Part shown: in pieces, positions 18,119 through 27,071 of the stretch
How positions within the stretch are numbered: the stretch's first letter is position 1
How the letters are laid out: each line of letters opens with the position of its first letter
Assembly (NCBI RefSeq): GCF_000737325.1
Contig: NZ_CP011125.1
Coordinates: 6,510,001-6,574,000, forward strand
Direction of reading: 5' to 3'
Length of the DNA: 64,000 nucleotides
From: Sandaracinus amylolyticus
Lineage (GTDB): Bacteria; Myxococcota_A; Polyangia; Polyangiales; Sandaracinaceae
Program-made: the position numbers and the translations under genes
Notes under the pieces: generated by a model
Database searches by the model: none
What the model saw: only the letters and a program-made list of their open reading frames with translations
Told to the model about the DNA's origin: nothing

Positions 18119-19509
18119 CCGCTCGCTCCCGCGCTGCGGGCCTTCAGCATCGACACGAGCTCCGGGCCCACGCGCGTGATGTCGCCCGCGCCGAGCGTGA
18201 TCACGATGTCGCCGGGCTCGATGCGCGACGCGAGCGCCTTCGCGACCTCGGTGCGCGGTCCGACCCACGTCACGTCGCGATGGCCGTGCGCGCGGATCGC
18301 CAGCGCGAGGCGATCCGACGTCGCGCCTTCGATCGGCGCCTCGCCCGCGGCGTAGACGTCGGCGAGCAGGAGCACGTCGGCGCGGTTGAACGCGCGCGTG
18401 AGCTCGTCGAAGCAGTGCACCGTGCGCGTGTAGCGATGCGGCTGGAACGCGACGACGACGCGACGCCCGTACGCGCGTGAAGCGGCCTCGAGCGTCGCCT
18501 GCACCTCGGCGGGGTGATGGCCGTAGTCGTCGACGACGGTGATCTGATCGACCTCGCCGACGATCGTGAACCGGCGCTGCACGCCGCCGAAGCTCGCGAG
18601 CGCGCTGCGCGTGACCGACTCGGGCACGCCGAGCTCGTCGCACACCGCGATCACCGCGAGCGCGTTGAGCACGTTGTGGATGCCGGGCATCCGCACCGTG
18701 AACTCGCCCGCGCTCACGCCGCGGCGCACGAGCTCGAACCTGGTCGAGAGCCCTTCGACGACCGGACGGCGCGCGCGGTAGTCCGCCTGCGCCGCGAGCC
18801 CGTACGTCGCCACGCGCTTCTCGATGCGCGGGAGGATGTCCTGCACGTGCGGGTGATCGAGGCACGCGACGACGAGCCCGTAGAACGGAACGCGGTTCGC
18901 GAACGTCGCGAACGCGTCCTTCACCTTGTCGTGGCTGCCGTAGTGATCGAGGTGCTCGGCGTCGATGTTCGTGATCACCGCGACTGCCGGCGTGAGGTGC
19001 AGGAACGAGCCGTCGCTCTCGTCGGCCTCCGCGACCAGCAGGTTCCCGGTGCCGCGCGCCGCGTTGCTGCCGAGCGCGTTGAGCTTGCCGCCGATCACGA
19101 CGGTGGGATCGAGGCCCGCGTCGCGGAGCACGGTCGCGACGAGCGACGTCGTCGTCGTCTTGCCGTGCGAGCCCGCGATCGCGATCCCGTCCTTCAGGCG
19201 CATCAGCTCCGCGAGCATCTCGGCGCGCGGGATGACCGGGATCGCGCGGGCGCGCGCCTCGACGAGCTCCGGGTTCGTGCGCGGCACCGCGGACGAGAAG
19301 ACGACGACGTCGGAGTCGCCGACGTTCTCCGCGCGATGTCCGATCGCGATGCGCGCGCCGAGCTCCTCGAGGCGCTTCGTGACGTCGCTCTCGCGCGCGT
19401 CCGAGCCGGTCACGCCGAAGCCGCTCGCGAGCAGCACCTCGGCGATGCCGCTCATGCCGATGCCGCCGATGCCGACGAAGTGGATGGACCGGACACGCCC
19501 GCGGAACAT
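18115..19509 (-). CDS. murC: UDP-N-acetylmuramate--L-alanine ligase
   Basis: Cytoplasmic ATP-dependent Mur ligase adding L-Ala to UDP-MurNAc, the first step of the peptidoglycan stem peptide. The 464-residue product is full length. It has the N-terminal UDP-binding motif [19 protein letters not shown], the ATP loop [16 protein letters not shown] near 110-125, an [10 protein letters not shown] segment, and the C-terminal domain with [16 protein letters not shown] at 19509. It reads directly into ftsQ with a 4-nt overlap. Other Mur ligases and murB are not seen here. Confidence 0.96.
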   Translation of the reverse strand: MFRGRVRSIHFVGIGGIGMSGIAEVLLASGFGVTGSDARESDVTKRLEELGARIAIGHRAENVGDSDVVVFSSAVPRTNPELVEARARAIPVIPRAEMLAELMRLKDGIAIAGSHGKTTTTSLVATVLRDAGLDPTVVIGGKLNALGSNAARGTGNLLVAEADESDGSFLHLTPAVAVITNIDAEHLDHYGSHDKVKDAFATFANRVPFYGLVVACLDHPHVQDILPRIEKRVATYGLAAQADYRARRPVVEGLSTRFELVRRGVSAGEFTVRMPGIHNVLNALAVIAVCDELGVPESVTRSALASFGGVQRRFTIVGEVDQITVVDDYGHHPAEVQATLEAASRAYGRRVVVAFQPHRYTRTVHCFDELTRAFNRADVLLLADVYAAGEAPIEGATSDRLALAIRAHGHRDVTWVGPRTEVAKALASRIEPGDIVITLGAGDITRVGPELVSMLKARSAGASG

Positions 19510-19563
19510 GCTGGGCCCTCCGTTAGCACGGCCGCAGCCGCGAGTGGGAATTTCGAGCCGCGC

Positions 19564-20940
19564 TCACCCTCGGCGCGCAGGTGCGCACGCGGCGCGCGCA
19601 GCCTCGATCTGCCGGTGTCGCAAGGGGTCCTGGAACCGGCACCGCTCGTCGCCGCCCGGACCACACGCGGCCGGGGTCAGCTCGTCGAGGAGCGCGCGCA
19701 CGAGCGCGTCGTCGAAGGGAGCGCCCGCGTGCGCCGACTCGCGCAGGTGGATCAGCCGCGCGAGCGCGAGCGGCGTGATCCACGACGTCGTCGTCGACGT
19801 GACCGGCGCCACGCTCGTCCCGAACCCGTCGATGGTCTCGAGCGGCGTGTCGTTGAACGGGAACGGGCGCTCGCGGAGCACGCCGCTGTTGAGCCACACG
19901 TCGGCCGAGGTCGGGCCGGGCCAGGCCTCGAGCTCGCTGGACGCGCCACGCCCGAGCGCGTCCAGCCCCGAGTCGAGCGCCGTGAAGAACCCGACGCGCA
20001 CGCGGTTCGGGTACACGTCCGAGCGCTGATCGAAGGGGAAGTCGAGCGAGTTCTCGCTCGCATCGCCCGCGTGCGCCGCGATCACGCCCTCCGTCGCGAA
20101 GAGCACCTCCGCGATCGGCGCGAACGTCGCGAGGCGCTCGCGCATGACGGCGTCGCTCGGTGGCTCGCCGCTGCAGAACGCGTCCCACGTCGTTCGCATC
20201 ACGGGGAGAGACCACCCCGCGCTGTAGCTCACGTAGCGGACTCCGCTGGTCCGGATCAGGGCGCGCAGCGACGCAGCGACGACGCGCGTGCGAGCCTCCA
20301 GCCGCGCCGTGACCGTCGTGTCGCTCGCCGGGGCGCAGAACAGCTCGGGCGCGAAGTCGGTGAAGTCGAGGCCATCGAGCAGCACGATCGGATGACGCGA
20401 GGTCGGCTCCGCGAGCGTCGCGAACACGAAGCCGCCGTGCCCCACGTCGTCGAGCAGGATCGACCCGTAGCTCTCGTAGAGCGCGTCCGCGACCGGCTCG
20501 AGCCACGCTGCGGGCACGGAGTACGGACGCCGGAGCGACTCCAGCGTCTCGTGCAGCGCGGCAGGCAGACGCCAGGTGTGCGCCGCCGGCGCGATCGTGC
20601 CGTCGGGACCCACCCGGTGATAGCCGCGGAGCCGCGCGCGATAGCGGAACATCGCCGTGGTCAGGCGCGGGAGCGAGTCGACGAGGAGGATGGCCTCGTC
20701 GCTGCTGCCCATCTCGGGCGCGAGCTCCGCGGGGTCGTACTCGTGCGCGACCCACGCGCAGCCGCTCGTGTCCTCCGCGTCCCGGAAGCACGTGTCCTCC
20801 AGCGCTCGCGCGCGCTGCCGCTGGAGCGTCGCCACGAAGTCGGCGTCGGGCTCGCAGGGTTCTTCGAGAGGTGGCGCGCCGGCCTGCCCGCACCCCACGC
20901 ACATCGCGACGAGCGTGAGGATCGTCCGCAGAGAGCTCAT
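19564..20940 (-). CDS. Predicted lipoprotein with Cys-rich edges, function unknown
   Basis: A 458-residue protein with a short hydrophobic signal and a Cys at the end (TLVAMCVGCG, lipobox CVGC), so probably a lipoprotein. Mature residues include several cysteines near the N-terminus (EEPCEP, LEDTCFRD, TSGCAW) and near the C-terminus (AACGPGGDERCRF). I do not recognise the long middle region. The ATG at 20940 starts the signal; a longer in-frame extension is Arg-rich and unlikely. It lies between murC (54 nt away) and the Ser/Thr kinase gene. Confidence 0.65.
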   Translation of the reverse strand: MSSLRTILTLVAMCVGCGQAGAPPLEEPCEPDADFVATLQRQRARALEDTCFRDAEDTSGCAWVAHEYDPAELAPEMGSSDEAILLVDSLPRLTTAMFRYRARLRGYHRVGPDGTIAPAAHTWRLPAALHETLESLRRPYSVPAAWLEPVADALYESYGSILLDDVGHGGFVFATLAEPTSRHPIVLLDGLDFTDFAPELFCAPASDTTVTARLEARTRVVAASLRALIRTSGVRYVSYSAGWSLPVMRTTWDAFCSGEPPSDAVMRERLATFAPIAEVLFATEGVIAAHAGDASENSLDFPFDQRSDVYPNRVRVGFFTALDSGLDALGRGASSELEAWPGPTSADVWLNSGVLRERPFPFNDTPLETIDGFGTSVAPVTSTTTSWITPLALARLIHLRESAHAGAPFDDALVRALLDELTPAACGPGGDERCRFQDPLRHRQIEAARAACAPARRG

Positions 20941-20963
20941 GAGGTCGCCGAACGTAGCGCGCG

Positions 20964-22571
20964 TCATTCGCTGCGGGCAGCGCGCGGGCTCGCGATCTGC
21001 GTCTCGGCGTCTGGGCTCGCGACGAGGGAGAGCGCAGGCTGCGGAGGCGGCGCGCTGCTCGGCCGCCACGTCTCCGCGATGCCGAGCTCGATCAGCGCCT
21101 CGGCGACCTCACGCGCGCTCGGATAGCGCTCGCTCGGTCGCTTCCGCAGGCAGCGCATCACGATGCGATCGATCGCGGGCCCGACCGGCGCGTGCGCGCT
21201 GGGAGGCGCGGCGTCGGTCGTGAGGTGCGCGATCAGCAGCGCCGGACCTTCGACGCGGCCGTACGGCGAGCTGCCGGTGAGCATCTCGTAGAGCACCACG
21301 CCGAGCGCGTAGACGTCGGCGGCGGGCGTCGCGTCCCCGCCCTCGATCACCTCGGGCGCGAGGTACTGCGGCGTGCCCGCGACCATGCCGGTCTGCGTGA
21401 GCTGTGTGTGCTCCGCGCGATCGAGCCGGGCGATGCCGAAGTCGAGCACCTTGAGGAAGTCCGGCTCGTCGCCCGCGCGCGTGACGAAGAGGTTCTCGGG
21501 CTTCACGTCGCGATGCACGATCCCGCGCGCGTGGGCCTCGGCGAGCGCACGCGCGGCCTGCAGCGCGAAGTGGATCGCGCGCGCCGGTGCGAGCGGCTTC
21601 TCGCGGCGCAGCAGCGCGCCGAGCGACTCGCCCTCGAGCAGCTCCATCGCGTAGTAGCTGATGCCGTCGTCGGTCACGCCGACGTCGAGGACGCGCACCG
21701 TGTTCGGATGGGTCAGCTCGATCGTCGCGCGCACCTCGCGCTCGAAGCGCGCCAGCGCGACCGCGTCCGCGTGATCGAGACGCAGCACCTTGAGCGCGAC
21801 GTTGCGCTTCAGCGTCTCGTCGAACGCCGACCACACCTCGCCCATCCCGCCGCGGCCGAGCCGCTTCTGCACGCGATAGCGGCCGATGCTGCGCGCCGCG
21901 AACACCTCGCGCCGCAGCGCCCAGAGCAGGTGCGCCGCGTAGGCGAGCACCGCGACGGTCGCCGCGAAGATCGCGGTCTCGATCGCGAGATCCATCGCGA
22001 ACGCGGGCTCGGAGAGCTCGGCGCGCGCGCGGTCCCACACGAGCGCGGCGACGAGGAACGTCGCGGGAAATGCGATCACGGCGGTGATCGCGCTCCCGAC
22101 GACCTTGGTCCAGCGACGCGGCACGAACGCGTAGCCGGTCGCGACGAGGTTGACCGCGTCGGTGTACGGGCTGTCGACGCCGCTGATGCAGAGGCTCAGG
22201 AGCGCGATCACGACCGCGAGGAACGGCGTGAGCGCGTTCACCCAGAAGTCGAGCTCGCGCTCGCTCAGCGCGCGCGCGGTGCGCAGGCGGAAGTACGCGC
22301 CGCCGATGACGGCCATCGCGATCGCGCGGATCACGAGCGCGGTGACCAGCGCGGTGTGATGCGGCCACGCCCACTCGCGCGCGAAGTCGGTGAGCGCGAA
22401 CGCGGGCACGAGCACCGTCGCGATCCCGTACGCCGTGACGAGCCGTTTGTGGTTCGTCGCGAGCTCTTCGTTCGACACCGCGCGCTGCGCCACCGCGAGC
22501 ACGCCGGGCGTGATCGGCGTCGGGACGCGCGACGGCTCGGGCGTGCCGGGCGAGGTGGGAGGGACGGTCAC
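20964..22571 (-). CDS. Membrane Ser/Thr protein kinase with N-terminal multi-helix domain
   Basis: Eukaryotic-type protein kinase. Residues about 25-240 hold five hydrophobic helices, a polytopic membrane domain, and the kinase domain follows at about 245-510. Kinase motifs: GRGGMGEVWSAFDE (ATP loop), VALKVL (Lys), HRDVKPENLF (catalytic Asp), DFGIARLD and GTPQYLAPEV. All key residues are present, so it should be active. The kinase faces the cytoplasm, with a short C-terminal tail. The start is uncertain: GTG at 22571 is used here because a TATCCT -10-like box sits 8 nt upstream, as in leaderless mRNAs; GTG at 22694 would add 41 Arg/Gly-rich residues. Signals and substrates are unknown. Confidence 0.88.
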   Translation of the reverse strand: MTVPPTSPGTPEPSRVPTPITPGVLAVAQRAVSNEELATNHKRLVTAYGIATVLVPAFALTDFAREWAWPHHTALVTALVIRAIAMAVIGGAYFRLRTARALSERELDFWVNALTPFLAVVIALLSLCISGVDSPYTDAVNLVATGYAFVPRRWTKVVGSAITAVIAFPATFLVAALVWDRARAELSEPAFAMDLAIETAIFAATVAVLAYAAHLLWALRREVFAARSIGRYRVQKRLGRGGMGEVWSAFDETLKRNVALKVLRLDHADAVALARFEREVRATIELTHPNTVRVLDVGVTDDGISYYAMELLEGESLGALLRREKPLAPARAIHFALQAARALAEAHARGIVHRDVKPENLFVTRAGDEPDFLKVLDFGIARLDRAEHTQLTQTGMVAGTPQYLAPEVIEGGDATPAADVYALGVVLYEMLTGSSPYGRVEGPALLIAHLTTDAAPPSAHAPVGPAIDRIVMRCLRKRPSERYPSAREVAEALIELGIAETWRPSSAPPPQPALSLVASPDAETQIASPRAARSE

Positions 22572-22579
22572 CGCGGCGG

Positions 22580-22585
22580 AGGATA
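22580..22585 (-). promoter_or_regulatory. Candidate -10 box for a leaderless Ser/Thr kinase mRNA
   Basis: TATCCT on the minus strand, 8 nt before the GTG at 22571, so transcription would begin about at the start codon. No clear -35 box is seen 17 nt upstream. It decides the chosen start. Confidence 0.3.
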
Positions 22586-22698
22586 CTTCCCGCCGCGAGG
22601 TGCGCCCGTCGTGGATCCCACCACGGAGCCGTGCGTTCAGCCCCGCCGGAGCGCTCGCTGGCGGAGGCCCGCGTGCGAGCCGATCGTGGGACACTCGT

Positions 22699-23268
22699 TC
22701 AGTCCGCGTCGGCGGCGACGTGCTCGGCGGCCGCGGTCCAGCTCGCGTCGGCGAGGTCGTCGGCCATCCAGTGCGTCGTGCGGAAGCCCGGCATCGTCAC
22801 GTCGGCGGCCTCCGCCATCGCGGTCGCGTGCGGCGCGCTCGCGACGAACGCGTACATCGACGCGGCGTCGCGCCAGATCGCGAGGGTGCGCCCGGTGCCG
22901 CACGAGGCCGAGCTGCGCAGCTCGAACGCGACGACGCCCGGGTTGTTCATCAGCTCGGGCACGATGTCGCCGATCAGCTCGCCGAAGCGCGCCTGCGCCT
23001 CGGCCGTGGGCTGCGCCGCGCCGTACGTCGAGCTCACGATGTAGCCCTCCGGGCCCGGCGGAGCGAGCTCGCCCGTCTCGGGATCGACCCCCGGGCCGAC
23101 GAGCCCGAACGCGCTCTCGAGGTCGTCCTCGAGCACGCCGGGCGAGCACGCGCCGGCGTCGTCGGGGCTCGACGCGTCGCGTGTGTCGGCCGTCGACGAG
23201 CCGGTGTCGCACGCGGGGAAGAGCAGGATCGCGGCGAGGATCAGGATCGCGGAGGTTCTACGGTGCAT
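22699..23268 (-). CDS. Lipoprotein with ABM/DUF3291-like domain
   Basis: A 189-residue lipoprotein (lipobox LFPAC, Cys20). The mature part ends with a segment RTLAIWRDAASMYAFVAS and HATAMAEAADVTMPGFRTTHW that is like the dimeric ferredoxin-fold antibiotic-biosynthesis-monooxygenase/DUF3291 domains, which bind small compounds in diverse enzymes. A 25-residue acidic linker precedes it. The family guess is moderate, and a lipid-anchored location is unusual for such domains. The start overlaps the gene at 23258 by 11 nt; the kinase gene follows. Confidence 0.6.
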   Translation of the reverse strand: MHRRTSAILILAAILLFPACDTGSSTADTRDASSPDDAGACSPGVLEDDLESAFGLVGPGVDPETGELAPPGPEGYIVSSTYGAAQPTAEAQARFGELIGDIVPELMNNPGVVAFELRSSASCGTGRTLAIWRDAASMYAFVASAPHATAMAEAADVTMPGFRTTHWMADDLADASWTAAAEHVAADAD

Positions 23269-23641
23269 GGGCTCTCTCCTGGGTCACGATGCCGAAGAGC
23301 AGCGTCTCGAACCGACGATCGAGACGCGCGGAATGGAAGGCGTGCGCGCGGCCGAGGATCGTCGCGGCGACGTGCCGTGCGTGCTCGGGCGCGGTCACCG
23401 CGAGCGTCGCGACCCAGTGGTGGGCGCCGCGCGCGTCGCGGATCTCGAAGTAGACGTACGAGCCCGCGTCGAGGCGCGAGACCACGTCGCCCGTGAGCGC
23501 GTAGCGGTCCTCCGCGTCGAGGCGGCTCTCGGCGAACGGATTGATCGCGCGCGCGGGTGGTGGCGGCGCCAGCGCGTACGTCAGCGCGAGCACGAGCGGA
23601 GCGAGCGCGAGCGAGCGCTCGCGCAGCGAAAGCGTCGACAT
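23258..23641 (-). CDS. Small exported protein, OB-fold-like
   Basis: A 127-residue protein with signal peptide (LALAPLVLALTYALAPPPPARA). The mature 90 residues (TGDVVSRLDAGSYVYFEIRD, HHWVATL, then a segment with FHSARLDRRFETLLFGIV) resemble the short exported OB-fold proteins found beside cytochrome and nitrite reductase systems, whose members share a G-x-V core and a Y-x-Y pattern. This is a low-confidence similarity and no such cytochrome genes are near. It overlaps the downstream lipoprotein gene by 11 nt. Confidence 0.5.
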   Translation of the reverse strand: MSTLSLRERSLALAPLVLALTYALAPPPPARAINPFAESRLDAEDRYALTGDVVSRLDAGSYVYFEIRDARGAHHWVATLAVTAPEHARHVAATILGRAHAFHSARLDRRFETLLFGIVTQERAHAP

Positions 23642-23697
23642 GGTTCGTCGTCCTCGCGAGTCCGTGCCCGCGCGTCGGACGACCGTTCACCGCGAGA

Positions 23698-25818
23698 TCA
23701 CGAATCGAGTCCGCGCGCGACGCGACGTCGGCGCGCAGCGAACGCACCGAGCGCGACGACCACGAAGAGCGTGAGCGCGCTCGGCGGCGACGCGATGCCC
23801 GCGCGGCACGCGCAGCTCCCGCCGGTTCGTGGTGCTGCATGGGCGTCGGCGTCGATCGTCGCGTCCGCTGCGCCGCTCGCGCCGCCGTCTCGCGGATGCC
23901 CGCCGTCTCGCGGGCGCCCGCCGTCGACGCGCACACTCGCGTCGGGGAGGCTGCCGCCGTCCGCGCGCGCCGCGCCCGCGTCGAGGCAGATGTCGCGGTG
24001 ATCGCAGCGATGCGCGCCGCACGTGTCGCGCGTGCACGCATCGCCGTCGTCGCACTCTTCGTCGGTGTTGCAGCAGCCGGCGATCGGCGCGCTCTCGCAC
24101 GCACCGCTCGCGGCGCAGACGTCGGCAGTGCAAGCGTCGCCGTCGTCGCACTCGACCGGCGCGCCGGGGATGCACGCGCCGGCGGCGCACCGCGACTCGC
24201 CATCGCAGCGGCCCGGGTCGGAGCAGCTCGTTCCGTCGGCGCGCGCCGCGTCGGCGGGGCACTCGGGCGCGATCCCGCTGCACTGCTCGGCGGCGTCGCA
24301 CACGCCGGACGCGGCGCGACACTCGGTGCCCGAACGAGCGACCGCGTCCTCGGGACAGTCGATCGTGCTCCCGTCGCACAGCTCCGCGAGATCGCACTCG
24401 CCGGCTGCGGCGCGGCACGTCGTGCCCGCGGGCGCCACCGCGTCGGGCGGGCACGCGAGCGATCCCGCGCACGTCTCGACTGCGTCGCAAGGGCCGCGGC
24501 TCGCTCGACAGACGTCGGGGAATGCGTGCGGCGCGCAGTGCCCGCTCCGACAGTCGGCGCACTCGCCCTCGCAGGAGACGTCGCAGCAATACGCGTAGCC
24601 GTTGGGGTTGGGAGCGCAGTGTCCGCTCGCGCACTCCGGGGCGCGATTGCACAGCGCGCCGAGCGCGCGCTCGTCGCGATAGACACGCGTGGCGCCGCCG
24701 ATCATCGCGAACACCACGCCGTCCGCGCTCACCGAGACGGACACGACGCCGGTGACGGGCGTGAGCCGGCTCGGCCCGTCGTCGTACGTGAACGTTCCCA
24801 CGTCGGACCAGCCGCTGGGGGTCTCGTGGACGTAGACCGGCGCGCTGTTGGAGATCGGCACGCCGCCGGTGCCGCCGTACCGCCCGCCGTACGCGAGGGT
24901 CGAGCCATCGTCGGACAGGTCCATCCCGCGGAACGGGAGCGGTGATGCGCGATCGGCGATCACGATCCAGGCGCCGCCCGCTTGCTCGTGGATCCGCGTG
25001 GGAGCCGGAGACTCGCCGCTGGTGACGGCGACCCGCGAGCCCGCTCGATCCGCGACCAGCGCGATTGGGAACGACGGGCTCGCTGGCACCGCGAACGTCG
25101 CGTCGAACCTCCACCCGGCGCCGCTCCAGGTGTACGCGCGCACGCCCATCCGGGTGCCGAGGAAGAGGCGGTTGCCGTCGCCGGAGAGCGCGAGCGGAAA
25201 CCCACCGTCGTCCGAGCGCTCGACGGCGATCGTCCACGCGCCGCCGACGTAGTCGAACGTCACGATCGATCCCATGTGGACCACCGCGCGGCGCCCGTCG
25301 GCGGAGAAGCCGCCGGTGAGCCGGGCCAGGCTCGGCGTGGGCATGACGAGCGCCGTGAGCGTGCTCTCGAAGACCCAGTCGCGGCCGGCGCGCCGGAAGA
25401 TCGCGGCATACGTGGGCTCGGTGGCGCCGACTCGGCGGTAGGGGTCCGGCGCCATGACGAAGAGGACGCTGCCGTCGTGCGAGAAGTGCATCACCTCGCC
25501 GAAGCTCGAATTGACGGAAGCATCGGTGTCCGCGGGGTAGATCACGTCCTCGTAGACCCACGTGCCGGCTTCTCGACGGAACACGACGACGCCGCTGGAG
25601 ATGCCGCGATAGACGTGACGCGCGAGACGCTGTCCATCGCCCGACAGCACCACGACTCCATCGGGGCCATCGGCGAATGGGCTCGGGACCCCCGCCCAGC
25701 TCAACGGTTCCGCAATCATCGTGGCCTGCGCGCGCGCCGCGCACGGCGCGAGCAGCACCAGCGCAGCGACGATCTCGGCGGCGATCGTCCGACGGGGACA
25801 GCGTCTCGAAAGCGGCAT
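23698..25818 (-). CDS. Secreted Cys-rich protein with MYXO-CTERM-like sorting tail
   Basis: A 706-residue exported protein. Signal peptide (AALVLLAPCAARA) is followed by about 350 residues of repeated beta units (SGDGQRL, SADGRRA, SDDGSTLAYGG style) like a beta-propeller or a set of WD/Kelch-type blades. Residues about 390-620 hold many cysteines in repeats resembling disintegrin-like domains (CDAVETCAGS, CDLAELCDGS, CDAAEQCSGI each followed by CP-x-DA). Then an Asp/Gly/Arg-rich spacer (DGGRPRDGGHPRDGG) and a C-terminal Cys, hydrophobic helix and Arg cluster (CACRAG, then AARRRRVARG), matching the MYXO-CTERM plan for surface anchoring after cleavage. The ATG at 25818 has GAGGAG upstream. Confidence 0.75.
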   Translation of the reverse strand: MPLSRRCPRRTIAAEIVAALVLLAPCAARAQATMIAEPLSWAGVPSPFADGPDGVVVLSGDGQRLARHVYRGISSGVVVFRREAGTWVYEDVIYPADTDASVNSSFGEVMHFSHDGSVLFVMAPDPYRRVGATEPTYAAIFRRAGRDWVFESTLTALVMPTPSLARLTGGFSADGRRAVVHMGSIVTFDYVGGAWTIAVERSDDGGFPLALSGDGNRLFLGTRMGVRAYTWSGAGWRFDATFAVPASPSFPIALVADRAGSRVAVTSGESPAPTRIHEQAGGAWIVIADRASPLPFRGMDLSDDGSTLAYGGRYGGTGGVPISNSAPVYVHETPSGWSDVGTFTYDDGPSRLTPVTGVVSVSVSADGVVFAMIGGATRVYRDERALGALCNRAPECASGHCAPNPNGYAYCCDVSCEGECADCRSGHCAPHAFPDVCRASRGPCDAVETCAGSLACPPDAVAPAGTTCRAAAGECDLAELCDGSTIDCPEDAVARSGTECRAASGVCDAAEQCSGIAPECPADAARADGTSCSDPGRCDGESRCAAGACIPGAPVECDDGDACTADVCAASGACESAPIAGCCNTDEECDDGDACTRDTCGAHRCDHRDICLDAGAARADGGSLPDASVRVDGGRPRDGGHPRDGGASGAADATIDADAHAAPRTGGSCACRAGIASPPSALTLFVVVALGAFAARRRRVARGLDS

Positions 25819-25935
25819 GCCTGTGCTCCTCGCGCGTGATCCGGCTCGGCGTCACGACGGTACTACGCCGCGTCGGCGCGCGGCCCGCGAACGGCACGAA
25901 TGGCGCGCTCGAGGACGGGACCGCCGGCTGCGAAG

Positions 25936-27069
25936 TCAGGAATCGCCGTAGAACGGCGCTTCGGGCGGCGGCTGCGGCATCGACTCCGCGTGCTGCGCCG
26001 CGAGCATGCCGCAGGCAGCGTGCTTGTTGCGCCCGCCCGAATAACGACGCTGCGTCGCGATGCCCATCGCGTGCAGCTTCGCGACGAGCTCGTGTCGCTC
26101 GTCGTCGGTCGCGCGCCGCATGCCGTCTTCGTCCTCGGCCCAGCGGTTCAGATCGATCAGGTTCACGCGCAGCGGAAGGTCCGAGAAGCGCGCGCGCAGC
26201 GCCTCGATCTCGTCGTCGCCGTGGTTCACGCCGCCCATCAGCACCCACGCGACCGTCACGCGCTTGCCGATCGCGGTGTGCACCTCGCGCAGCGCCGCGA
26301 CGAGATCGTCCATCGCGAAGCGCCCCGCGACGGGCAGCAGACGCACGCGCTTCTCGGGGATCGCGCTCGTGAGCGACACGATGAGGCGGAACGCGTGCCC
26401 TTCGCGCGCGTAGCGCAGGATCTGCGGCACGAGCCCCACGGTGGAGATCGTGATGGCCTCCTGCGTGATCCGACCGCCGCACGGATCGCTCAGCACCTGC
26501 GCAGCGCGGATGACCTCGTCGTAGTTGTGGAAGGGCTCGCCCTGCCCCATGAAGACCGCGCCGCTGATGCGCGCGTCGGGGCGCTCGCGCGCGAGATCGT
26601 CGCGCACCGCGCAGAACGCCGCGACCATCTCCCACGCGCGCAGGTTGCGCGTCAGGCCGAGCTTGCCGGTCGCGCAGAAGACGCACTTCATCGCGCAGCC
26701 GACCTGCGACGAGAGACAGAGCGTGAAACGACCCGGCTGGTGCAGCGGGATGCGCACCGCCTCGGTGAGCGCGCCGTCGGGATGGCGGAAGAGGTACTTC
26801 ACGAACCCGTCGTCCTCGTCGCGCACGCGATCGACGAGCTCGAGCGGTGCGCGATCGAGCATCGCGTCGATCGCCTCGCGCATGCGCTTGGGCACCGGGC
26901 GCGCGATCGTCGCGAGGTCGTCGCGCCCGTGCGAGACGACGTGGGCCTGGAGCCGACGCGCCTCCGCGTCGGTGCACACGACACCGCGCTCGCGGAGGAA
27001 CGCCGCGAGATCCGTGGGGCGCATCCCGAAGAGGTGCGGCCGACCGCTCCGCGTCTCCTCTCCGAGCAT
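25936..27069 (-). CDS. rlmN: Dual-specificity RNA methyltransferase RlmN
   Basis: Radical SAM enzyme adding a methyl group to C2 of A2503 in 23S rRNA and A37 in some tRNAs. The 377-residue product has the Fe-S motif C125-x3-C129-x2-C132 (GCAMKCVFCATGK) and the second conserved Cys118 in FTLCLSSQ. The C-terminal catalytic Cys353 is in RNKHAACGML. Cfr (antibiotic resistance) members look similar, but the sequence around C118 and the general context favour RlmN. The ATG at 27069 lies 2 nt after the stop of the oxygenase gene, so the two are likely co-transcribed. Confidence 0.92.
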   Translation of the reverse strand: MLGEETRSGRPHLFGMRPTDLAAFLRERGVVCTDAEARRLQAHVVSHGRDDLATIARPVPKRMREAIDAMLDRAPLELVDRVRDEDDGFVKYLFRHPDGALTEAVRIPLHQPGRFTLCLSSQVGCAMKCVFCATGKLGLTRNLRAWEMVAAFCAVRDDLARERPDARISGAVFMGQGEPFHNYDEVIRAAQVLSDPCGGRITQEAITISTVGLVPQILRYAREGHAFRLIVSLTSAIPEKRVRLLPVAGRFAMDDLVAALREVHTAIGKRVTVAWVLMGGVNHGDDEIEALRARFSDLPLRVNLIDLNRWAEDEDGMRRATDDERHELVAKLHAMGIATQRRYSGGRNKHAACGMLAAQHAESMPQPPPEAPFYGDS

Positions 27070-27071
27070 GA

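Noticed and set aside
25936..27069. Cfr-type antibiotic resistance methyltransferase
   Set aside because: The general sequence, housekeeping context and single copy fit RlmN better; no resistance or mobile genes are near.
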